36,113 nucleotides of DNA from Paramesorhizobium endophyticum (GCF_014640615.1 NZ_BMHH01000028.1:1-36113), one strand, 5' to 3'. Positions 1-8,997 are shown, numbered from the stretch's first letter. Translations and numbers: made by a program. Notes: generated from the letters alone by a model not told the origin.

Positions 1-61
1 TCTGAAAGCGAGTAGAATCAATGTCATGCACCTTGTCCAGAAATTTAAACCGGACAGCAGT

Positions 62-150
62 GGGCTTGTCCCGAGGATCTACCGTGGCTTAATCTGTCAG
101 GACGGTAACAGCTTATCTTTTTTCTTATGGCAGATCCTCGGGACAAGCCC
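62..150. repeat. Inverted repeat pair, intergenic
   Basis: Two 19-base arms (62-80 and 132-150) are exact reverse complements of each other, built on GGGCTTGTCCCGAGGATCT, with about 50 bases between them. The sequence type, a CCTCGGGACAAGCCCGAGGATGACG-like core, is common between genes in Brucella and Rhizobium relatives. The pair lies just downstream of the SDR gene on the minus strand and could fold in the transcript. No coding function is supported here. Confidence 0.7.
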
Positions 151-222
151 GAGGATGACGGCAGGATTACGCGCCTTTTTCTTCACAACGTTTCAGTTGA
201 GCTCTGACAGACTCTAGCCCCC

Positions 223-963
223 TTATTCCGGCATATGATAATCCAGAAACCTATCCTGCCGCACATCGAAGAGCTTGCCCGTCACATCCAATGCCGGATC
301 GGCGAGCTTGACGATCTTCTCCGCCACCTCGCGCGGGTGCGGAAGCGTCTCGGGGTCTTCGCCCGGCATGGCCTGTGCGCGCATGGCTGTACGCGTCGCG
401 CCGGGATTGACCGAATTGACGCGCAGCTTCATCTGCTTCGTTTCCTCGGCCCAGCTGCGCGCCAACACCTCGACAGCTGCTTTCGACGCCGCATAGGGCG
501 CCCAGAAGGCGCGTGCCGAATGAGCGACACCGGATGAAAGCAGGATCGCGCGGCCAGCATCCGACTCTCGCAACAGCGGATCCATAGAGCGGATCAGCCG
601 CCATGTAGAGGTGACGTTGACATTCATCACCTTCTCGAAGGTCTTCGCCTCGACATGCCCGATGGGCGAAAGCACGCCGAGAATACCCGCATTGGCGACC
701 ATGATATCGAGCTTGCCCCAGCGCTCATGGATCGAGCCGCCCAGCCGGTCGATGCCGGTCATGTCGGTAATATCCAGCGGTACCAGCGTGGCGCTGCCGC
801 CAGCCAAGCGGATTTCATCGTCCAGTTCTTCCAGCCCGCCGGTAGTGCGGGCGACCGCGATAACATGCGCGCCGCGCTTCGCCAGTTCCAGGCTCAGGAA
901 ATAGCCGATGCCGCGCGATGCGCCGGTGACCAGCGCCAGGCGGCCGCTAAGATCGATAGTCAT
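223..963 (-). CDS. Short-chain dehydrogenase/reductase (SDR)
   Basis: A cytoplasmic NAD(P)-dependent oxidoreductase of the classical SDR family; the substrate cannot be told from sequence. The 246-residue length is typical. Visible motifs are the cofactor-binding TGASRGIG (residues 13-20), NAG (91-93), the catalytic serine in LLSSG (143-144) and the YAASK pair Tyr157/Lys161. A late PG motif (NPGATRT) follows, as in the family. It is the last gene on the minus strand after purF, with a 95-base gap that holds a small palindrome, so cotranscription with purF is possible but not shown. No link to purine synthesis is implied by the family. Confidence 0.9.
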   Translation of the reverse strand: MTIDLSGRLALVTGASRGIGYFLSLELAKRGAHVIAVARTTGGLEELDDEIRLAGGSATLVPLDITDMTGIDRLGGSIHERWGKLDIMVANAGILGVLSPIGHVEAKTFEKVMNVNVTSTWRLIRSMDPLLRESDAGRAILLSSGVAHSARAFWAPYAASKAAVEVLARSWAEETKQMKLRVNSVNPGATRTAMRAQAMPGEDPETLPHPREVAEKIVKLADPALDVTGKLFDVRQDRFLDYHMPE

Positions 964-1018
964 TTACAGAATCCCCCGTTTGTCGATTACCAAGCGCCCC
1001 GCCCATGCCGCGCATCGC

Positions 1019-1047
1019 GTCATTCTCGAGACAAGCCCAGGAATGAC
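1019..1047. repeat. Short palindrome, degenerate copy of the 62-150 repeat
   Basis: GTCATTC (1019-1025) and GAATGAC (1041-1047) are exact inverted arms around a core reading ACAAGCCCAG. The core resembles the ACAAGCCCGAGG core of the repeat at 132-150 with a few changes. It sits between purF and the SDR gene and may form a hairpin in the transcript. There is no T-tract typical of a strong terminator. Confidence 0.5.
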
Positions 1048-1058
1048 GACGGAAACAA

Positions 1059-2549
1059 TCACCCATTGCTCGCCATCAGCGGCAAGGTGTGCACATTGTT
1101 GGGGCCGTCCTGGTCGACGAGGCGGGTGGGATAGTCGCCGGTGAAATAATGGTCGGTGAATTGGGGCGCTTGCGGATCACGCGGCTTGCCGCCCACGGCC
1201 CGGTAGAGCCCGTCGATGGAGAGGAATTCCAGCGAATCCGCGCCGATATAACGGCACATGGATTCCAGATCCTTGTGCTGGTTGGCGAGGAGCTTGTCCG
1301 CCTCGGGCGTGTCGATGCCGTAAAAATCCGGATGATAGATCATCGGGCTGGCCACGCGCATATGAACCTCGCGCGCACCGGCATCGCGGATCATCTGCAC
1401 GATCTTGAGCGAGGTAGTGCCGCGCACGATGGAATCATCCACCAGCACCACGCGCTTGCCCTGGATTACCGCGCGGTTGGCGGAGTGCTTCAACTTTACG
1501 CCGAAGGCACGGATCGATTGCGTCGGCTCGATGAAGGTGCGCCCGACATAATGGTTTCTGATAATGCCGAGCTCGAACGGAATGCCGCTCTCCTGCGCAT
1601 AGCCGATCGCCGCGGGTGTACCACCATCGGGCACGGGTACCACCACATCGGCGGCAACGGGGGCCTCCTCGGCGAGGTTGATGCCCATGTTCTTGCGCAC
1701 GGAATAGACGTTGCGCCCGCCGACGACCGAATCGGGCCGGGCGAAATAGACATATTCGAACAGGCAGAGGCGTTCCGGCTTCTGATTCTGCGGCTTGATC
1801 GACTCGGTCGTGATCGAGCCATCGGCCTGGATCTCGCAGATCACCACTTCGCCATTCTCGACGTCGCGGATATATTTCGCGCCGATGATGTCGAGCGCGC
1901 AGGTCTCCGAGCAGAAGATCGGCTTGCCGTCGAGCTCGCCCATGACAAGCGGGCGAATGCCGATGGGGTCGCGGGCGGCGATGAGCTTGGTGCGCGTCAT
2001 GGCGAGCATGGAATAGCCGCCCTCGACATGCCTGATGGCGTCGACGAAGCGGTCGCTCGACGATGGGAAGCGCGAGCGGGCGATGAGGTGCAGCACCACT
2101 TCCGTGTCTGACGTGGACTGGCAGATCGCACCTGACGCGATGAGCTGGCGGCGCAGCGTCAGGCCGTTGGTGAAATTGCCATTATGGGCGATGGCGATGC
2201 CGCCAACTTCCAATTCCGCGAACAGCGGCTGCACATTGCGTAGCGCCACTTCGCCTGTCGTGGAATAGCGGGTATGGCCGATGGCGATGTAGCCGGGCAG
2301 CTTCGCCAAGGTCGCTGGATCCGTATAATGATCGCCGACGAGGCCCATGCGCTTTTCGGTATAGAATTGCTGCCCGTCATAGGAGACGATGCCGGCGGCT
2401 TCCTGCCCGCGATGCTGGAGCGCATGGAGCCCAAGCGCCGTCAGCGTGGCGGCGTCCCGGTGTCCCAGAATGCCGAAAACCCCGCACTCTTCATGCAAGG
2501 AGTCATCGTCCAAGGAAAAATGCGTCTCATTGCCGGAAAGATCGGTCAT
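1059..2549 (-). CDS. purF: Amidophosphoribosyltransferase PurF
   Basis: Catalyses the first committed step of purine synthesis, transferring glutamine amide nitrogen to PRPP to give 5-phosphoribosylamine. The protein has 496 residues. An N-terminal propeptide ends before EECGVFGI, so Cys22 is the expected mature nucleophile of the class II glutaminase domain. The PRPP-binding loop reads VVLVDDSIVRGTTS near residue 370. The Bacillus-type enzyme carries a [4Fe-4S] cluster held by cysteines in a PCFYGID segment and a C-terminal CGQC-like segment. Here these read PDFYGID and PQFTDHYFTG, so the cluster is probably absent although the propeptide is kept. The upstream gene is cvpA, as in many proteobacteria, but a terminator lies between them, so a separate promoter between about 2550 and 2675 is likely. 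Confidence 0.97.
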   Translation of the reverse strand: MTDLSGNETHFSLDDDSLHEECGVFGILGHRDAATLTALGLHALQHRGQEAAGIVSYDGQQFYTEKRMGLVGDHYTDPATLAKLPGYIAIGHTRYSTTGEVALRNVQPLFAELEVGGIAIAHNGNFTNGLTLRRQLIASGAICQSTSDTEVVLHLIARSRFPSSSDRFVDAIRHVEGGYSMLAMTRTKLIAARDPIGIRPLVMGELDGKPIFCSETCALDIIGAKYIRDVENGEVVICEIQADGSITTESIKPQNQKPERLCLFEYVYFARPDSVVGGRNVYSVRKNMGINLAEEAPVAADVVVPVPDGGTPAAIGYAQESGIPFELGIIRNHYVGRTFIEPTQSIRAFGVKLKHSANRAVIQGKRVVLVDDSIVRGTTSLKIVQMIRDAGAREVHMRVASPMIYHPDFYGIDTPEADKLLANQHKDLESMCRYIGADSLEFLSIDGLYRAVGGKPRDPQAPQFTDHYFTGDYPTRLVDQDGPNNVHTLPLMASNG

Positions 2550-2640
2550 TGCCGCCTGGCCTTTCTATTGGGCATGTCCACGATATATGGGATCGCAGCG
2601 ATCAAAATTCAAAACCGTGATCGGGTTGAGTTCTCCTGCC

Positions 2641-2674
2641 GCATGATCTTGTCCAAAAAGTTTTGGGATCATGC
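2641..2674. repeat. GCATGATC-type palindromic repeat
   Basis: A 34-base imperfect palindrome between purF and cvpA. It starts GCATGATCTTGTCC and ends TTTTGGGATCATGC, so the outer GCATGATC/GATCATGC arms are exact. Related pieces occur at 10879 and 13826. Elements with these ends are widely scattered between genes in Hyphomicrobiales genomes. It lies in the purF leader, beyond the cvpA terminator. Confidence 0.7.
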
Positions 2675-2675
2675 A

Positions 2676-2707
2676 ATAAAGAAAGCGGGAGAATGATCAG
2701 CTCCCGC
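2676..2707 (-). terminator. Rho-independent terminator after cvpA
   Basis: On the minus strand the transcript reads GCGGGAG, a nine-base loop, CTCCCGC, then a T-rich tail (TTTCTTTATT). The seven-base GC-rich stem with a U-rich tail is a classical intrinsic terminator. It lies about 70 bases beyond the cvpA stop and before purF, so it should end, or partly attenuate, transcription of the dnaB-cvpA run. Confidence 0.75.
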
Positions 2708-2775
2708 CCTTCACCGCGTCGTCTAGCACAAATGATGCGCTCGTTCAAAGCGCCACCATTGTCGCGCCGATCAAA

Positions 2776-3348
2776 TTATTCCGCAGGCGCGTTATCCGCC
2801 GGCGCTTCCTGATTGCCGCCTTGTCCCGGCGCCGTGTCGCTCTTCGGAGTGATCTTGCTCGAAACGGTCGGCTCCACTTTCTCCACAAACCCCATCAGTT
2901 GCTGCCCCAGTGCATCGAGCAGAGGCTTGGACTTGGCCTCGGTAATCCAAGCCGGCTGAGCTCCGGCAACGAGCCAGTTGAAGAACAGCATCGCCACGAC
3001 CACCAGCAGCACGCCGCGCGCAGCGCCGAAGACGAAGCCCAGCGTGCGGTCGAGCGCGCCGATGCGGCTGTCGATGATGAAATCGGCGATCTTCATGGTG
3101 ATGATCGAGACGATGATCAGCGTGACGATGAAAACCGCGCCCACCGCCGCGATCTTGGCGATGGTTTCATTGCTGATATAGGGCTGCACCAGCGGCACGA
3201 CCGGAGTGTAGAACAGATAGGCGACAATGGCCGCGATGGCCCAGGAGGCGACCGAAAGCACCTCGCGGGAAAATCCGCGCACCATGGCAAGCACAGCGGA
3301 AATGAGCGTGATCCCGAGAAGAATTCCGTCAAGCAGCGTAATCGGCAT
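2776..3348 (-). CDS. cvpA: CvpA family membrane protein
   Basis: An integral inner-membrane protein of the CvpA family (colicin V production protein), which in several bacteria supports envelope homeostasis. About four hydrophobic segments are visible in the first 130 residues, followed by a polar Pro/Ala/Glu-rich tail. The frame can be read from an upstream TTG, but the ATG at 3348 (MPITLLDG) is preceded at seven bases by GAGGTGGG, so I chose it; this gives 190 residues. It lies between radA and purF on the same strand, the usual cvpA-purF neighbourhood. A terminator follows the gene. Confidence 0.9.
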   Translation of the reverse strand: MPITLLDGILLGITLISAVLAMVRGFSREVLSVASWAIAAIVAYLFYTPVVPLVQPYISNETIAKIAAVGAVFIVTLIIVSIITMKIADFIIDSRIGALDRTLGFVFGAARGVLLVVVAMLFFNWLVAGAQPAWITEAKSKPLLDALGQQLMGFVEKVEPTVSSKITPKSDTAPGQGGNQEAPADNAPAE

Positions 3349-3536
3349 CTTGCCCACCTCGATCAAAGCGATTCCTATGGAACCGCTCTATTTCTTTATT
3401 TTTTCGCATTATGCAACGCCGGATGATTCCATGCGGCTGCAAACGCACTGCCTCGCCAGACATGATCGTTTACGGGAAATCTGTCAACTTTTAGCGATTG
3501 GGTTTCCAATGCGAGATTTGAAAGGCTGAAGAAGAA

Positions 3537-4931
3537 CTATTCTCTTCCCCGCTTCCCCGGCCCCGATGCAGCAATGCGTGCGACGAGGTCCGGCAGGGAT
3601 TGGGTCTCCGTCAGTTGGAAATTCAGCCCCTTCAGCAGTTCTCCGCTGCCGCCGGGCAATACCGCTTGGCGAAAGCCGAGTTTTTCCGCTTCTTTCAGCC
3701 GCTGCACCGCATGGGCGACGGGGCGGATGGCTCCGGAAAGGCTGGCTTCGCCGAAATAGACGCAGTCGGCGGGAAGCGGGAGACCGGCAATGGAGGATAC
3801 CAGCGCCGCAGCGACGGCGATGTCGGCGGCGGGCTCGCTGATGCGGTAACCTCCAGCAACGTTGAGATAGACGTCGTGCTGGCCGAAGCGGACGCCGCAA
3901 TGGGCTTCCAGCACGGCGAGGATCATCGAGAGGCGGTTGCCGTCCCATCCGACGACGGCGCGGCGCGGGGTGCCGAGCGTCGAGGGAGCGACCAGCGCCT
4001 GGATTTCGACGAGCACAGGCCGCGTGCCTTCCATCCCGGCGAAAACGGCGGCGCCGGGAGCTTTCTCGTTGCGCTCGCCGAGGAAGAGCTCGGAGGGGTT
4101 GGAGACCTCCCGCAAGCCCACATCCGACATTTCGAACACGCCGATCTCATCGGTCGGGCCGAAACGGTTCTTGACCGTGCGCAGGATGCGGTAGTGATGG
4201 CCGCCCTCGCCTTCGAAATAGAGCACCGCATCGACCATGTGTTCGACGACGCGGGGGCCTGCGATCTGCCCTTCCTTGGTGACATGACCGACGAGGACGA
4301 CCGCCGCACCCGTCTGCTTGGCGAAGCGGATCATCGCCTGCGCCCCGGCGCGCACCTGCGTGACCGTGCCGGGGGCGGAATCGGCCATGTCGGTCCAGAG
4401 CGTCTGGATGGAGTCGATGATGACGAGATCCGGGCGGCGGGCTATCGAGATCGTCGCCAGAATGTCCTCGACATTGGTTTCGGCGGCGAGTTCCACCGAC
4501 GTGTCGGCGGCCTGCAATCGCTGCGCGCGCAGGCGAATCTGCGCAACCGCCTCCTCGCCCGAGACGTAGACAATGCGGTTGCCGCGCCGCGCGAGCGCTG
4601 CGGCGGCCTGCGTCAGGAGCGTCGATTTGCCGATGCCGGGGTCGCCGCCGACCAGCAACGCCGAGCCGCGCACGAAGCCGCCGCCCGTCACCCGATCAAG
4701 CTCCGCAATGCCGGACTGGATACGCGGCGCGTCCTCAATATCGCCCGAAAGAGTGGTCAGCGCCACCGCGCGGCCCTTGCGCGGCGCCTTGCCCGGCCCG
4801 CCGCCAATGCCGCCTGAGGTGCCTTCCTCGATAAGCGTGTTCCACTCGCCGCAGGCATCGCACTTGCCCGCCCAGCGGGTGTGAACGGTGCCGCAATTCT
4901 GGCAGATGAATTGGATTCGGGATTTAGCCAT
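3537..4931 (-). CDS. radA: DNA repair protein RadA
   Basis: RadA (Sms) is a RecA-like ATPase and branch-migration helicase acting in recombinational repair. The 464-residue protein has the full domain order. A C4 zinc finger comes first (Cys10, Cys13, Cys24, Cys27). A RecA-type ATPase follows with Walker A GGDPGIGKST (95-104) and Walker B DLVIIDS (168-174), then the RadA signature KNRFG (254-258). A C-terminal Lon-protease-like domain lacks proteolytic function in this family. It lies 68 bases after alr and about 190 bases before cvpA on the same strand, so it is probably part of a dnaB-alr-radA-cvpA transcription unit. Confidence 0.97.
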   Translation of the reverse strand: MAKSRIQFICQNCGTVHTRWAGKCDACGEWNTLIEEGTSGGIGGGPGKAPRKGRAVALTTLSGDIEDAPRIQSGIAELDRVTGGGFVRGSALLVGGDPGIGKSTLLTQAAAALARRGNRIVYVSGEEAVAQIRLRAQRLQAADTSVELAAETNVEDILATISIARRPDLVIIDSIQTLWTDMADSAPGTVTQVRAGAQAMIRFAKQTGAAVVLVGHVTKEGQIAGPRVVEHMVDAVLYFEGEGGHHYRILRTVKNRFGPTDEIGVFEMSDVGLREVSNPSELFLGERNEKAPGAAVFAGMEGTRPVLVEIQALVAPSTLGTPRRAVVGWDGNRLSMILAVLEAHCGVRFGQHDVYLNVAGGYRISEPAADIAVAAALVSSIAGLPLPADCVYFGEASLSGAIRPVAHAVQRLKEAEKLGFRQAVLPGGSGELLKGLNFQLTETQSLPDLVARIAASGPGKRGRE

Positions 4932-4999
4932 GCGATCTGTTCGCTTTTAGATGGAGACGCTGGCAGGACAGAGGGGGGCGCCTAGAACCAACGGGGCCA

Positions 5000-6172
5000 T
5001 TAGAGAGGTTTTCCCCCACCCACATACCGCCGGTGATACCGCCGCCCGAGATTGGTCAGCAGTTCATAGCCGACTGTGCCGGACGCGCGGGCCACATCGT
5101 CTATTACAATGTTCGGCCCGAAAAGCTCGATATGGCTGCCGGCGCGAATCTCATCGACCGGCACATCCGTCACGTCGAACGAAGTCAGGTCCATGGTGAC
5201 ACGACCGAGGACCGGGACCGCCCTGCCCGCGATAAAGCCATATGCGCCCGTCGCCACATTGCCACGCAGCGGAACGCCCGAGCCGGACGCGGAGCGCAGA
5301 TAGCCATCGGCATAGCCGGTGGAGACGATGGCTATGCGCGTATCCCGGGTCAGGATCGCCGACGCGCCATAGCCCACCGGCTCGCCCTGCCGCGCATGGC
5401 GTATCTGCACGATCCGCGCTTCGGCGGTGGCGACCGGTTTCATGGGATTCGCCACCTCATTGACCGCCTCGCCGCCATAAAGCGCGATGCCGGGCCGGGT
5501 GAGATCAAACAGAAAATCACCGCCCATGAACACGCCCGCCGAATTGGCGAGGCTCGTTTCGATATCGCCAAAGGCGGCGCGGACCGCCTTGAAGGCTTCC
5601 AGTTGGCGGCGGTTCATTTCATGCGAGGGGCTGTCGCCGCAGGCGAGATGGCTCATCAGCAGCACTGGGCGCACGGATTTCGCTTGTCCGGCAAAGGCGA
5701 TTGCCTCTTGCGGCGTCAGGCCCAGCCGGTTCATGCCGGTATCGACATGAATGGCGCAGGGCTTTCTTCTGCCATGCTTGGCCCAAATCGCGATTTCATG
5801 GTCGGAGCCGAGCACGGGAATCAGATCAGCGTCGGTGAAGGCCGGGGCAGCGTCATCGAAGAGGCCATTCAGCACGAAGATACGAGCGCGCGGCGCGGCA
5901 TGGCGCACACGCAACCCCTCCTCCGGCAGCGCGACGAAAAACGTATCACAGCCCGCCTTGGCCAGCGCCGGAACCACTTCGGCGATCCCGCAACCATAGG
6001 CATCCGCCTTGACCACCGCCGCCGCCCTCCCGGGCCGCGAACGCGCGTCGAGCGTACGCCAATTATCGACGATGGCGTCCAGATCGATGATGAGCCTGCC
6101 GCCGGCCAGAAGCCGGTCCGCGCTGGTGACCAGCACCGGCTGTTCGACAGGAAGAGTGATCGGCTTATTCAT
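5000..6172 (-). CDS. alr: Alanine racemase
   Basis: A PLP-dependent enzyme interconverting L- and D-alanine and supplying D-alanine for peptidoglycan. The protein has 390 residues. The PLP lysine is Lys55 in AVVKADAYGCG, and the second catalytic base is Tyr268 in EPVGYGAS. The C-terminal beta domain contains the conserved GRVTMDL segment. The start codon overlaps the end of dnaB by eight bases, suggesting translational coupling. An anabolic Alr is the likelier assignment because the gene is embedded in a housekeeping operon, not next to a D-amino-acid dehydrogenase. Confidence 0.95.
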   Translation of the reverse strand: MNKPITLPVEQPVLVTSADRLLAGGRLIIDLDAIVDNWRTLDARSRPGRAAAVVKADAYGCGIAEVVPALAKAGCDTFFVALPEEGLRVRHAAPRARIFVLNGLFDDAAPAFTDADLIPVLGSDHEIAIWAKHGRRKPCAIHVDTGMNRLGLTPQEAIAFAGQAKSVRPVLLMSHLACGDSPSHEMNRRQLEAFKAVRAAFGDIETSLANSAGVFMGGDFLFDLTRPGIALYGGEAVNEVANPMKPVATAEARIVQIRHARQGEPVGYGASAILTRDTRIAIVSTGYADGYLRSASGSGVPLRGNVATGAYGFIAGRAVPVLGRVTMDLTSFDVTDVPVDEIRAGSHIELFGPNIVIDDVARASGTVGYELLTNLGRRYHRRYVGGGKPL

Positions 6173-7676
6173 AGCGCTCCGGCAGGTGGGATTCCTCGGC
6201 GAGATCCGTGAAGCGCGTGTACTCCGCCTGGAAGGCCAGCTTGACGGTGCCTGTCGGTCCGTGACGCTGCTTGGCGATGATCACCTCCGCCTTGCCGCGC
6301 CCGTCCTCCATCTCCGCCTGCCATTTGAAATACTCTTCCGTCCCCGGTTTTGGCTCTCGGTTTTTGATATAGTATTCCTCGCGAAACACAAACAGCACCA
6401 CGTCGGCGTCCTGCTCGATGGAGCCCGATTCACGCAAGTCCGACAATTGCGGGCGCTTGTCGTCGCGGCTTTCCACCTGGCGCGAGAGCTGCGACAGCGC
6501 GATGATGGGCACATTCAGTTCCTTGCCCAGCGCCTTGAGGCCGGTGGTGATTTCCGTGATCTCCTGCACGCGGTTCTGCGCGGAAGCCTTGGACGAGCCG
6601 GTCATCAGCTGCACATAGTCGATGACCAGCACGTCGAGGCCGCGCTGGCGCTTCAGCCGCCGCGCGCGGGCGGCAAGCTGGGCGATGGAGATGCCGCCGG
6701 TCTGGTCGATATAGAGCGGGATCTTCTGCATCATATGCGAGCAGGCAACGAGCTTCTCGAAATCCGTCTCGGTGATCTCGCCGCGGCGGATTTTCGAGGA
6801 AGAAATCTCCGTCTGCTCGGAAATGATACGGGTGGCGAGCTGCTCGGACGACATTTCGAGCGAGAAGAAGCCGACCACCCCGCCATTGACCGCCTTGATG
6901 GAGCCGTCCGCCTGCTGCTCGCCCTGATAGGCGGCGGCGATGTTGAAGGCGATGTTGGTGGCAAGCGAGGTCTTTCCCATGCCGGGGCGTCCGGCGAGAA
7001 TGATCAAGTCCGAGGGCTGCAAGCCGCCCATGCGCCCGTCGAGCGTGTGAATGCCGGTGGAGATACCGGAGAGATGCCCGTCGCGCATGAAGGCGGCGTT
7101 GGCCATGTCCACGGCGCTCTTGACCGCATCGTTGAAGGACTGGAAGCCGCCATCGTAACGGCCCGTCTCGGCCAGTTCGAACAGGCGGCGTTCCGCATCC
7201 TCGATCTGCGCTTGCGGGGCAACGTCCACCGGGGCGTCATAAGCGATGTTGACCATATCCTCGCCGATGCCGATCAGCGCGCGGCGCGTGGCCAGATCGT
7301 AGATCGCCCGGCCGTAATCTTCCGCGTTGATGATGGTCACGGCTTCCGTGGCAAGCCGCGCCACATATTGGAAGACCGTCATGTCGCCGACCTTTTCCTC
7401 CGCGGGGAGGAAGGTCTTCATGGTGATGGGATTGGCCGCCTTGCCCATGCGAATCAAATCGGAGGCGACTTCGAAGACCTTGCGATGCAGGGGCTCGTAG
7501 AAATGCGCGGGCTTCAGGAAATCCGAAACGCGATAGAACGCATCATTGTTGACGAGGATCGCGCCCAGCAGCGCCTGCTCCGCCTCGATATTGTTCGGCG
7601 CCTCGCGATAGAGCGCGCCGCGTCCACCACCGCCGCCTCGCGTCTCATCGATCTTGCGTACCGCCGCTTCTGCCAT
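6165..7676 (-). CDS. dnaB: Replicative DNA helicase DnaB
   Basis: The hexameric 5'-3' helicase that unwinds DNA at the replication fork. The N-terminal all-alpha domain (about 25-130, beginning NNIEAEQALLGAIL) is followed by a linker and a RecA-like domain with Walker A GRPGMGKTS (229-237) and Walker B VLVIDYVQLM. The frame extends to a TTG three codons upstream; I prefer the ATG at 7676 (MAEAAV), giving 503 residues. A glycine run (GGGGG) near residue 15 is an unstructured N-terminal feature. No intein is present. In many relatives rpsF-rpsR-rplI lie upstream of dnaB; here cobT does. Confidence 0.97.
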   Translation of the reverse strand: MAEAAVRKIDETRGGGGGRGALYREAPNNIEAEQALLGAILVNNDAFYRVSDFLKPAHFYEPLHRKVFEVASDLIRMGKAANPITMKTFLPAEEKVGDMTVFQYVARLATEAVTIINAEDYGRAIYDLATRRALIGIGEDMVNIAYDAPVDVAPQAQIEDAERRLFELAETGRYDGGFQSFNDAVKSAVDMANAAFMRDGHLSGISTGIHTLDGRMGGLQPSDLIILAGRPGMGKTSLATNIAFNIAAAYQGEQQADGSIKAVNGGVVGFFSLEMSSEQLATRIISEQTEISSSKIRRGEITETDFEKLVACSHMMQKIPLYIDQTGGISIAQLAARARRLKRQRGLDVLVIDYVQLMTGSSKASAQNRVQEITEITTGLKALGKELNVPIIALSQLSRQVESRDDKRPQLSDLRESGSIEQDADVVLFVFREEYYIKNREPKPGTEEYFKWQAEMEDGRGKAEVIIAKQRHGPTGTVKLAFQAEYTRFTDLAEESHLPERYE

Positions 7677-7894
7677 GATTCTCAAGCACCCCTGTTCTCT
7701 CTCACCGAGCTAGCGCCGGAATGCCCTGGAGGGCAATGCGCGACTCAAACCAATTCGTTGGAGAGCCGGAAGCTATACCATGATTCACAAGGATTCACAG
7801 TTTCGCGGGCGCAGGCGAATTGCGGGATTGACTCTGAAAAAATTGGGAGGGCCGCAAACCACCTGATCCAGCGGGAATCGCAATATCGAAGAGT

Positions 7895-8917
7895 TTAGTT
7901 CGTCTTCCCGCTCACGCCCGCCTGCTCGAAGGTGGCCATGCCGGTGTGGGTGAGCGCGGCGGCCTTGACGATGCCGGCGGCGAGCGCGGCGCCTGTTCCT
8001 TCGCCCAGCCGCATGTCGAGATCGAGCAGCGGCTTCTTGCCCATTTTTTCCAGCACTTTGCGATGGCCCGGCTCCGCCGAGACATGGGCGAAGAGGCAAT
8101 GGTCCACCGACGCCGGGCTCGCCGCATGAAGCACTGCAGCCGCTGCGGTCGCGACATAGCCATCGACGATGACAGGCACCTTCTCCATCCGCGCGGCGAG
8201 AATCGCGCCCGCCATCGCGGCGATTTCGCGTCCGCCGAGGCGGCGCAGCAGTTCAAGCGTGTCTTTCAGATGGCTGCGATGGAGTTCCACCGCCGCCCGC
8301 ACTGCCGCGACCTTGCGCTTCAGCCCGTCGCCGTTCGATCCCGTGCCGGGGCCGACCCATTCCTCCGCCGTGCCGCCATAAAGGCCATGGCAGATCGCTG
8401 CCGCGATGGTGGTGTTGCCGATGCCCATCTCGCCGATGCAAAGCAGATCCGTGCCGCCCGCAATCGCCTCCATGCCGAAGGCCATGGTCGCGGCGCAGGT
8501 CTTCTCGTCCATTGCCGCTTCCTCGGTGATGTCGCCGGTCGGGTATTCGAGCGCGAGGTCGAAGACCTTGAGGCCCAGATCATAGGCAATGCAGAGCTGG
8601 TTGATGGCCGCGCCGCCGGCGGCGAAATTCTCCACCATCTGCGCCGTCACGCTCGAAGGAAAAGGCGACACGCCCTTGGCGGTCACACCATGATTACCCG
8701 CGAAGACGGCGACGAGCGGCCGCGTCACCTGCGGCTGCGCCCTGCCCGTCCATGCGGCGAGCCAGACCGCGATTTCCTCCAGCCGCCCGAGCGAGCCGGC
8801 GGGCTTCGTCAGCACCGCATCGCGCTCGCGCACCGCCTGGGCCGCCCGTTCGTCCGGTCCCGGGAGGTTACGGATCAGTTCACGGAAATCGTCGAAAGGG
8901 AGGCCGGTCGTGGTCAT
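7895..8917 (-). CDS. cobT: Nicotinate-nucleotide:dimethylbenzimidazole phosphoribosyltransferase CobT
   Basis: Makes alpha-ribazole phosphate from nicotinate mononucleotide and dimethylbenzimidazole for the lower ligand of cobalamin. Family motifs are VFAGNHGV, GEMGIGNTT and the C-terminal RLGEGTGAALA, whose Glu is the expected catalytic base. The frame can be extended 46 codons upstream, but that segment has no family similarity. The ATG at 8917 (MTTTGLPFDD) gives about 340 residues, the usual family length. The gene is isolated from other cobalamin genes in the window, lying between recJ and dnaB on the same strand. The 218-base gap to dnaB shows no gene. Confidence 0.95.
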   Translation of the reverse strand: MTTTGLPFDDFRELIRNLPGPDERAAQAVRERDAVLTKPAGSLGRLEEIAVWLAAWTGRAQPQVTRPLVAVFAGNHGVTAKGVSPFPSSVTAQMVENFAAGGAAINQLCIAYDLGLKVFDLALEYPTGDITEEAAMDEKTCAATMAFGMEAIAGGTDLLCIGEMGIGNTTIAAAICHGLYGGTAEEWVGPGTGSNGDGLKRKVAAVRAAVELHRSHLKDTLELLRRLGGREIAAMAGAILAARMEKVPVIVDGYVATAAAAVLHAASPASVDHCLFAHVSAEPGHRKVLEKMGKKPLLDLDMRLGEGTGAALAAGIVKAAALTHTGMATFEQAGVSGKTN

Positions 8918-8997
8918 TTCTGGGAATCCTGAAACTTGAAATCGTGCGCGTTCTATAAGCGCTTGGCCCCAAATTTCAAATGACGCTGCCGTTATAT

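Noticed and set aside
26-217. 63-residue frame at the left edge
   Set aside because: It lies across the 62-150 inverted repeat and matches no known protein.
1089-2111. 340-residue plus-strand frame opposite purF
   Set aside because: Shadow of purF in high-GC DNA; no start context or motif.
2550-2775. Purine riboswitch upstream of purF
   Set aside because: The leader shows a palindromic repeat and a terminator for cvpA, but no recognisable riboswitch core.
3600-4817. 405-residue plus-strand frame opposite radA
   Set aside because: Shadow of radA; composition is typical of antisense frames.
6009-7898. 629-residue open frame on the plus strand opposite dnaB and part of alr
   Set aside because: Antisense shadow of dnaB; His/Arg/Gly-rich translation with no family motif, while the minus strand encodes a complete DnaB.
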